The translations under genes and the position numbers were made by a program. A stretch of 64,000 bases of DNA from Actinomycetota bacterium (GTDB lineage Bacteria; Actinomycetota; Actinomycetes; Actinomycetales; Microbacteriaceae), in the NCBI GenBank assembly GCA_018268515.1, contig JAFDWK010000018.1:19746-83745 (forward strand). Direction: 5' to 3'. Under the pieces are notes generated by a model. That model saw only the letters and a program-made list of their open reading frames with translations. It made no database searches and was not told the DNA's origin. This document shows, in pieces, positions 57,961 through 64,000 of the stretch (positions are counted from its first letter, which is position 1; every line of letters begins with the position of its first letter).

Positions 57961-59952
57961 GTGAATCTCGCAGCCATCGTGCTCGACGTGCTGCTCATGT
58001 CCGGCGGCACCGTGCTGCTGATGCTCCTGCTGGGTGCGCTGTCGCGCCGGCTCCTCGGTGTCCGCATCAGCGCCGGCCGGGTCATCCTGGCCGGCGCCGT
58101 CGGGCTGGGCGCCGGGGTCGGGTTCGAGTCCCAGTTCGTCTGGCGCGCGGCCGACTACACCCCCGCGATGATCCCGGTGCTGTTCGGCATCATCATCCTG
58201 GTCGCGATCGCCGTGCTGGTGGTCGCCGAGCTCGTCGTCCCCCAGGGCACGCTGCCGCGGCCGGATCAGTGGGGTCCGCTCCTGCGGCAGTCCTTCGACC
58301 GCAACCGGCGCTATCTGCAGCTGCTGCGCATCATCGCGCGGCACCGGCTGTTCGCGCTGAAGCTGGGCGACGCCCAGAACGATCAGCGCCGGGCTGAGCG
58401 CCGGCAACAGGCCGCCGCCCTGAAATCCGCGCTGGAGGAAGCCGGCGGCGCGTTCGTGAAGATGGGCCAGCTGCTGTCCACGCGTCCCGATGTGCTGGCG
58501 CCGGAGTTCATCGACGCGCTCGGCGCGCTGCAGCAGCAGGTGCCGCCCGTGCCGTGGCCGGAGATCGAGCCCGCGCTGACCCGAGCGCTGGGGAGGCCGC
58601 ATGCGGAGGTCTTCGCCTCCTTCGCGGAGGAGCCGTTCGCGGCGGCGTCGATCGGTCAGGTCCACGCGGCGTCGCTGCCGACCGGCGAGCAGGTCGCGGT
58701 GAAGGTGCGCCGGCCCGGGATCGTGCCGATGGTCGAGCGCGACATCGACATCGCCGAGCGTCTGGCCCGCCGCCTCGCCCGCTCGAGCGAAGAGGCCGCG
58801 CGCTTCGGCGTCGAACAGCTCGTCGCCAGTCTCACGGAGAGCCTGCGGGATGAGCTCGACTACGGGCTCGAGGCGGCGAACATCGTCGCCCTCGCCGAAG
58901 TCCAGCAGCAGCTGCCGGAACAGGCGCGGGTGCGCATTCCCCGTCACCACCCCGAGCTCAGCACCGAAGCCCTGCTCGTCATGGAACGGATCAGCGGCTC
59001 CACCCTGAGCGACCGGGGCGCGCTGGTCTCGATCGATCCCGAGAACCGTCGGGCGCTCGCCCGCCGGCTGCTCGCGGCGATCCTCGCGCAGATCATGGAC
59101 GCCGGAGTGTTCCACTCCGACCTGCATCCCGGGAACATCATCATCGACGACCGGGGCGCGCTCGTGCTTCTGGACTTCGGATCCATCGGGCGCATCGACT
59201 CCGATACCCGCGCCCGCCTCGGGGAGGTCCTTCTCGCCTTCGCCCGCCGAGACGCAGGCGCGTTCACCGCCGCGCTGTTCGCGTTCGTCGACCTCGCCGA
59301 CGTCGCGGACGAGAACGGCCTGCGGCGTGCCGTCGCCGCCTTCATGGCCCGGCGGCTCGGGCCGGGCGCCCGGCTCGATGCCTCCATGTTCGCAGATGTC
59401 GTCGCGATCCTGGCCGACCACGGCCTCACAGTGCCGGCCGAGCTCACCGTCCCGTTCCGCGCCATCGCGACCGTCGAGGGATCCCTGATGATCCTCGACC
59501 CCGGCTTCGACTTCGTCGGCGAGGCCGGGCAGTATGCGCAGGCCCGCATCACGGAGGCGACGAGACCCACCTCGATCGCGACGGCGGTGAGCGGCGAGCT
59601 GCTCTCCGCCCTGCCGATCCTCAAGCGCCTTCCGCAGCGGGTGGACCGGATCACGGGCACCCTGGCCGACGGCCGGTTCGGGATGAACATGCGCGTGTTC
59701 GCCGACCCTCGCGACCGGGATTTCCTGCGCGAGCTCCTCAGCCTGGCCGTGGTCACGTTCCTCGCCGGCATCTTCGGGATCATGGCGGCGATGCTGCTCA
59801 CCAGCGCCGCCGGGCCGCAGCTGACGACGACCCTCACCCTGTTCCAGGTGTTCGGATACCTCTTCCTGGTTGCCGCCGGCATCCTCACCCTTCGGGCGCT
59901 GTTCGACATCCTGCGCCATCCCACCCGACAGCGAGACAGGAGCAGGACATGA
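57961..59952 (+). CDS. ABC1/UbiB-family atypical kinase with N- and C-terminal membrane helices
   Basis: 663 residues from GTG 57961, which has AGGAGG at good spacing; earlier in-frame starts would translate the GGATCC repeats. Three membrane segments at the N-terminus (to about 100), then the UbiB fold: KxGQ motif FVKMGQLLSTRPD, AAASIGQVHAA (Ala-rich nucleotide loop), ERDIDIAE, ELDYGLEAAN, HSDLHPGN (catalytic loop) and LLDFGSIG (DFG). Two more helices at the C-terminus. UbiB-type proteins are ATPases supporting quinone or lipid metabolism. Stop overlaps the MFS start. Confidence 0.9.
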   Translation: MNLAAIVLDVLLMSGGTVLLMLLLGALSRRLLGVRISAGRVILAGAVGLGAGVGFESQFVWRAADYTPAMIPVLFGIIILVAIAVLVVAELVVPQGTLPRPDQWGPLLRQSFDRNRRYLQLLRIIARHRLFALKLGDAQNDQRRAERRQQAAALKSALEEAGGAFVKMGQLLSTRPDVLAPEFIDALGALQQQVPPVPWPEIEPALTRALGRPHAEVFASFAEEPFAAASIGQVHAASLPTGEQVAVKVRRPGIVPMVERDIDIAERLARRLARSSEEAARFGVEQLVASLTESLRDELDYGLEAANIVALAEVQQQLPEQARVRIPRHHPELSTEALLVMERISGSTLSDRGALVSIDPENRRALARRLLAAILAQIMDAGVFHSDLHPGNIIIDDRGALVLLDFGSIGRIDSDTRARLGEVLLAFARRDAGAFTAALFAFVDLADVADENGLRRAVAAFMARRLGPGARLDASMFADVVAILADHGLTVPAELTVPFRAIATVEGSLMILDPGFDFVGEAGQYAQARITEATRPTSIATAVSGELLSALPILKRLPQRVDRITGTLADGRFGMNMRVFADPRDRDFLRELLSLAVVTFLAGIFGIMAAMLLTSAAGPQLTTTLTLFQVFGYLFLVAAGILTLRALFDILRHPTRQRDRSRT

Positions 59953-61631
59953 GCGAGAACCCGCGTGCGGTCGCCGCCCCCGGGCGGCGGGAGTGGTGGA
60001 GCCTGGGGGTGCTGTCGGTCGGCCTCGGGCTGATCGTCCTGGACGGCACGATCGTCGGCGTCGCCCTCCCCGCGATCGTCGGCGACCTGCACCTGAACCT
60101 CACGGATGCGCAGTGGGTCAACAGCCTGTACGCGGTGGTGCTCGCCGCGCTCCTGCTGTCGACCGGGAGCCTCGCCGACCGCTGGGGTCGCAAGCGCCTG
60201 TTCCTCGCGGGGCTCGTGGTCTTCATGGGCGGCAGCCTGCTCGCGGCCGTGTCCACGGCGGCCGGGCCGCTGATCGCCGCCCGCGCTGTCCAGGCGGTCG
60301 GGGCCGCGCTGATCATGCCGTCCACGCTCTCCACCGTGAACGCGATGTTCCGCGGCCGGTACCGGGCCGCGGCGTTCGGCGTCTGGGGCGCGGTCATCTC
60401 CGGGGCCGCCGCCGTCGGGCCCCTGGCCGGGGGCGCGCTCACGCAGTGGGCGAGCTGGCACTGGATCTTCCTCGTGAATCTGCCGATCGGCGTGATCCTG
60501 TTCGCCGCCGCGCTGTTCATCGTCCCCGAGACGCGCGGGGTGAAGACGCGCCCCGGTGTCGATGTGGACGGCGCCCTGCTCAGCGCCATCGGTTTCGGCG
60601 CCCTGGTCTTCGCGGTCATCGAAGGCCCGGATCTGGGCTGGTGGACGCCGAAGGGAAAGCTGACCGTGTTCGGCTGGGTCTGGCCCGCGGATGCACCGGT
60701 CTCGGCCGTGCCGATCGCCCTGGCGGTCGCCGTCGTCGCGCTGGTGCTGTTCGTGATCTGGGAGCGGCACCGGGAGAAGGTGCAGCGGGAGGCGCTGCTC
60801 GACCTCGGCCTGTTCTCGTTCTCGACGTTCTCCTGGGGCAACCTCACCGCGGCGATGGTCGCCATCGGAGAGTTCGCCATCATCTTCGTACTGCCGCTGT
60901 TCCTCATCAACGCGCTCGGCCTCGACGTCATGGGCGCGGGGCTCGTGCTGGCCGCGATGGCCGTCGGCGCGTTCCTGTCCGGAGCCTCGGCCCGGCACCT
61001 GGCCGCCCGGTTCGGCTCCCCGGGCACGGTGCTCATCGGCCTCGGCCTGGAGGTCGCGGGCACCCTCGCCCTCGCCCTCCTGCTCCGCCCCGACAGCCCG
61101 GGCTGGCTGCTCGCGATCCCGCTCGTGGTCTACGGACTCGGGCTCGGCCTCGCCTCGGCGCAGCTGACGGGCACCGTTCTGCGCGACGTCCCCGTCGGCA
61201 TCTCCGGCCAGGGATCCGCCACGCAGAGCACCGTCCGCCAGGTCGGATCCGCCCTTGGCACCGCGTTCGCCGGAGCCGCGCTGTCGGTCTCCCTCGCGCT
61301 CACTCTGCCCGCAGCCCTCGACGCCGCCGGCGTCACCGGCGCTCAGGCCGACCGTCTCGCCGACTCGACCCGCGAGTCCGCGGGCACCATGATCACCCAG
61401 CTGCGCGCTCAGGGCTCCGCGAGTCCGTTCGGCGACCACACCACCACGGTCGTCCAGGCCCTCTCCAGCGGCTTCGCGGATGCGACGCGCTGGGCGCTCG
61501 TCATCGCCGCGGTGTTCCTCCTGTGCGGCTTCATCGGCGCCGCCCGGCTGCGCAGGGTCGCTGGGCGCTCCGACCCGGCAGCCGACCCGCACGATGAGCC
61601 GGACGAGACGAGGCCGGTGCGGAACCGCTGA
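59949..61631 (+). CDS. MFS drug transporter, DHA2 (14-helix) type
   Basis: 560 residues with about 14 membrane segments. LGLIVLDGTIVGVALPAI is the DHA2 motif C-like start; GSLADRWGRKRLFLAGL is motif A; WHWIFLVNLPIGV is the EmrB/QacA signature. Proton antiport of drugs or metabolites. Translationally coupled to the UbiB-like gene (ATGA). No regulator is adjacent, which is unusual for a drug pump and fits a housekeeping membrane role with UbiB (inference). Confidence 0.9.
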   Translation: MSENPRAVAAPGRREWWSLGVLSVGLGLIVLDGTIVGVALPAIVGDLHLNLTDAQWVNSLYAVVLAALLLSTGSLADRWGRKRLFLAGLVVFMGGSLLAAVSTAAGPLIAARAVQAVGAALIMPSTLSTVNAMFRGRYRAAAFGVWGAVISGAAAVGPLAGGALTQWASWHWIFLVNLPIGVILFAAALFIVPETRGVKTRPGVDVDGALLSAIGFGALVFAVIEGPDLGWWTPKGKLTVFGWVWPADAPVSAVPIALAVAVVALVLFVIWERHREKVQREALLDLGLFSFSTFSWGNLTAAMVAIGEFAIIFVLPLFLINALGLDVMGAGLVLAAMAVGAFLSGASARHLAARFGSPGTVLIGLGLEVAGTLALALLLRPDSPGWLLAIPLVVYGLGLGLASAQLTGTVLRDVPVGISGQGSATQSTVRQVGSALGTAFAGAALSVSLALTLPAALDAAGVTGAQADRLADSTRESAGTMITQLRAQGSASPFGDHTTTVVQALSSGFADATRWALVIAAVFLLCGFIGAARLRRVAGRSDPAADPHDEPDETRPVRNR

Positions 61632-61840
61632 CGTCGAGGGCCGGCGTCCGTGTCCCGGCCAGTGCGTTCCCGGCCAGCGCGTTCCCGCACGGACGGCGTT
61701 CCCGTCGGCGGTCGACTGTCGCCCGATCGCGGGCTTCCTGTCCGCTCATGTCGTGAGGATACCGAGGTGCGTTGCGGGTGACGCGCCTCGCGATCTGCCC
61801 GGGGTGTCTGAGCCGAGACGTCTCCAGCAATTCGCCCTGC
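61632..61840. other. Intergenic gap with no recognised gene
   Basis: Contains two near-identical copies of a TCCCGGCCAGTGCGT-like segment and the arms CGTCCGTG/CACGGACG (weak terminator). Base composition drops in G+C from about here onward. Confidence 0.4.
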
Positions 61841-61879
61841 GTTGCCCTCGCGGCAACTAGCGCGCGCGAGCTGTAGGCT
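61841..61879 (+). promoter_or_regulatory. LacI-gene promoter with candidate autoregulatory operator
   Basis: GTTGCC and GGCAAC (61841-61846, 61852-61857) form an inverted repeat with a 5-base centre. TAGGCT (61874-61879) ends six bases before the ATG, predicting a leaderless mRNA. No convincing -35. Confidence 0.5.
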
Positions 61880-61885
61880 TGCCGC

Positions 61886-62878
61886 ATGCCTCGTGTCACT
61901 TCTACTGCGGTCCGCCGAGTCACCAGCAGCGACGTGGCGCGCGAGGCGGGGGTATCGCGCGCCACTGTTGGATTCGTCCTCAACCGCACTCCGGGTCAGA
62001 CGATATCCGCCGAGACCCAGCAGCGCGTTGTTGCCGCCGCTGAGCGCCTCGGCTACCGCCCCAACGAGGCGGCGCGCCATCTCGCGCGCGGTAGGACGAT
62101 GATCGTGCTGATGGTGCTGCCGGACTGGCCGATGGAGCACAACATGCAGCGCAATATCGAGACCGCCGCCATGCTGCTGGATCAGGCCGGTTACACCCTG
62201 GTCACGCACACCCCGACGAACTCCACTCGCCGCCCGCTGTGGGAGGCGCTGAATCCGGATGTCGTCGTGGGTATGGCACCGTTCTCCGAGGCGATGATGA
62301 CATCGATGCGGGCCAGCGGTGTGCGCCACATCGTGGGGAGCTCGAGTATCGGCGACGCCGTCAGCGAGCATCAGCCGCACAGTCGCGGGCCCGCATTGCA
62401 GGTTCAGCACCTGGTGAGCCTCGGGCACCGACGCCTGGGATATGCGACGACTCCCGACCCCCGCCTCCAGGACCTCCAGAAGGAGCGCCTTGCCGAGGCG
62501 CACGAAACAGCGATTTCTCTCGGCGTCGAACTGAAGGTCATCGCGGGCGATCCCGCCGAAGCGCTGCGCGAATGGCGGAAGGCGGGGTGCACCGGGATCG
62601 TCGCTTTCAATGACGAGGTCGCGGCCCGCGTACTGCGTGCGGCGCTCGTGGCGGGGATCGACGTACCGAAGGATCTGTCCATCATCGGTCATGACGACGC
62701 ACCGATTGCGGAGATGCTCCTGCCGTCGTTGAGTTCCATCCGGCAGGATCACGAGGCGCTCGGCGTCCTGTTGGTGCAGACGGTCCTGGCCGCCGTCGAA
62801 GGTGACGATTCGATCTCTGAGCCCGACGACATCGTCTCGCTGGTCCAACGCGAATCGACGGCCCCGCCGCGCGCATGA
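61886..62878 (+). CDS. LacI-family transcriptional regulator
   Basis: 330 residues. N-terminal LacI HTH and hinge (TSSDVAREAGVSRATVGFVLN; RVVAAAERLGYRPNEAARHLA) followed by a periplasmic-binding-protein-like sensor (LVSLGHRRLGYATTPDP; GIVAFNDEVAARVLRAAL; PKDLSIIGHDDAPIAEMLLP; SIRQDHEALG). Family members bind sugars. No catabolic gene is adjacent downstream, so its target lies outside the window or is only itself. Uses more A/T-ending codons than genes to the left. Confidence 0.9.
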   Translation: MPRVTSTAVRRVTSSDVAREAGVSRATVGFVLNRTPGQTISAETQQRVVAAAERLGYRPNEAARHLARGRTMIVLMVLPDWPMEHNMQRNIETAAMLLDQAGYTLVTHTPTNSTRRPLWEALNPDVVVGMAPFSEAMMTSMRASGVRHIVGSSSIGDAVSEHQPHSRGPALQVQHLVSLGHRRLGYATTPDPRLQDLQKERLAEAHETAISLGVELKVIAGDPAEALREWRKAGCTGIVAFNDEVAARVLRAALVAGIDVPKDLSIIGHDDAPIAEMLLPSLSSIRQDHEALGVLLVQTVLAAVEGDDSISEPDDIVSLVQRESTAPPRA

Positions 62879-63014
62879 TGCCGAATCGAATCCGCGTGGA
62901 CATCGATCATCTCGGAGCATCGGACGTGATGCTGCCGAGGGACGATCGGCATCTGCACGCCCCAGCCTTCTCCTGAGCTCAGGATTCATCACTGCAGGGA
63001 CTCGAGGAACGATC

Positions 63015-63746
63015 ATGCTGTCACGCACACCCCGCACGAAGCGCCATCTCTTCGCACGCACGCTGAGTCTGCTCGGCACGCTCATCGGCCTATGCACCAT
63101 CAGCGGTTTCGCGCTGCTCTGGCGCATCGGACGTGACGCGCCGAAGCAGTACGAGGCCCAGGTGAAGGCGATCGAAAAGCGTTTCGTCGACGGGTACCCA
63201 CAAGGCGGCACCCTCCTCAGCGGCAGCTCATTCTTCGAGTACTGGACCACGTCCGACGAAGACCTTGCTCCACTGGCGACGACGAACATCGGGATCGGCG
63301 GCACAAAGGTCGGCGATCACCTCGCGCACTTCGAACGCATGATCATGCCTTTCTGCCCGCGCGTTCTCGTCTTGTACATCGGTTCGAACGACATCAGCGG
63401 GCTCCCGCTGTACACCAAGACCGCGCGACAGACCGTAGCGCTGATCGATGAATACATCACCATGGCGCGCGCGAAGCTTCCCGACGTCAGGATCTACTAC
63501 GTCGCCATCACCGAAACACCGTCTCGAGCGGGCGTCCGACCGGAGATTCAAGCCGCCAATCGAATGCTGGCTGCTCACGCAGAGCGCACGGGAGATTTCG
63601 TCTTCATCGATACCGCACCGGCGCTGCTCATGCCCGACGGGACCATCGATGAGAGGCTCTTCGGGGACGACCGGCTGCATTTGAACAAGAGCGGCTACGA
63701 CGCGTTCTCCGCCGCTGTCCGAGCGGGGCTCCAGACCGAGTACTGA
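63015..63746 (+). CDS. Membrane-anchored SGNH/GDSL hydrolase
   Basis: 243 residues from ATG 63015 (GAGGA upstream). One N-terminal membrane helix (about 12-35; LFARTLSLLGTLIGLCTISG), then an SGNH domain: block I GSSFFEYW (nucleophile Ser), block II Gly in NIGIGG, block III YIGSNDISG (Asn), and block V DDRLHLNKSGY (Asp and His). All four catalytic positions are filled. It should face outward and deacylate a lipid, glycan or cell-wall ester. Follows the LacI gene by 136 bases; no other context. Confidence 0.85.
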   Translation: MLSRTPRTKRHLFARTLSLLGTLIGLCTISGFALLWRIGRDAPKQYEAQVKAIEKRFVDGYPQGGTLLSGSSFFEYWTTSDEDLAPLATTNIGIGGTKVGDHLAHFERMIMPFCPRVLVLYIGSNDISGLPLYTKTARQTVALIDEYITMARAKLPDVRIYYVAITETPSRAGVRPEIQAANRMLAAHAERTGDFVFIDTAPALLMPDGTIDERLFGDDRLHLNKSGYDAFSAAVRAGLQTEY

Positions 63747-64000
63747 ACGGAATCCCGCCAGTCCGAAGTGCGAGGACCGCGACGGCCCCATCCAGCAGAC
63801 TGCCACGCTCCTTCTTCGACGGCTTTGCACATACGCCGGCGCACCTCACCGCGATCGCCGCCCTCACGACCGCATCGACGACATGCGCCCCCCTACCACG
63901 ACGTTCGTCTCGCGGCCGACCTCGATGGAAGCATCGGAGGCGTTTCACGACATCTTCCGCGAGTTTTCGTCGATGACCGTGGTGCCTCATGTCAATATGC
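63747..64000. other. Right-end region with no confident gene
   Basis: A frame from ATG 63883 stays open to the window end (MRPPTTTFVSRPTSMEASEA and on), but it lacks a ribosome-binding site and a recognisable domain. It may be the start of a gene or chance coding. Composition is lower in G+C than most of the window. Confidence 0.3.

Noticed and set aside
1-64000. tRNA, rRNA, insertion sequences and integrase genes
   Set aside because: No cloverleaf, ribosomal RNA motif, transposase or recombinase motif was recognised; a tool-based search could still find weak RNA elements.

Overview
The window is about 70% G+C and densely packed. Start codons overlap stop codons (ATGA/GTGA), Shine-Dalgarno cores are GGAGG-like, and several promoters point to leaderless mRNAs. 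These traits, together with a DosS-type kinase, fasciclin lipoprotein beside a DipZ/CcdA-like gene, WYL regulators and many sugar-catabolic operons, fit an actinomycete of the Microbacteriaceae (Microbacterium-like). The genus is an inference from content and style, not a measured identity. No rRNA, tRNA, CRISPR array, insertion sequence or prophage was seen.

Layout. 0-4 kb: the 3' end of a GAF sensor kinase, then one reading frame joining a beta-CASP metallo-beta-lactamase nuclease to a zinc alcohol dehydrogenase. 3.8-13.9 kb: small redox and regulatory units, each a regulator next to its probable target (TetR with flavin monooxygenase and SDR; WYL with VOC protein; MarR with quinone oxidoreductase and a divergent drug-type MFS), plus a GlcD-like oxidase. 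14-20.4 kb: a beta-glycoside locus with two tandem GH3 enzymes behind a gutted MFS transporter, a TetR gene, and a GH1 beta-glucosidase. 20.5-29 kb: a second catabolic locus with two paralogous TetR regulators, an aldonolactone oxidase, a fold-type III PLP enzyme, an aldehyde dehydrogenase, an MFS transporter and a GH5 glycosidase. Closely related palindromes with a CGATCG core occur at three control points, and a similar one precedes the GH1 gene.

29-45 kb is an apparently complete sialic acid scavenging system: a secreted multimodular sialidase, a peptide-type ABC transporter with a fused permease-ATPase, NanA, NanK and NanE, a DUF4862 protein, NagB and two Gfo/Idh/MocA oxidoreductases, with a divergent FCD-type GntR regulator. 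NagA is not in the window. 45.4-51.5 kb holds a sugar ABC importer without its own ATPase, coupled to a GH123-like DUF4091 protein and facing a ROK regulator. 51.5-53.9 kb contains two broken genes: a beta-helix protein and a CcdA-like membrane protein. 54-61.6 kb: fasciclin lipoprotein, beta-carbonic anhydrase, and an MMPL / UbiB-kinase / MFS series. 61.9-64 kb has a LacI regulator and a membrane-anchored SGNH hydrolase in DNA that looks less G+C-rich.

The unifying theme is opportunistic glycan use: host-type sialoglycans, beta-glucosides and possibly glycolipids, each under a local repressor, with signs of recent gene loss.
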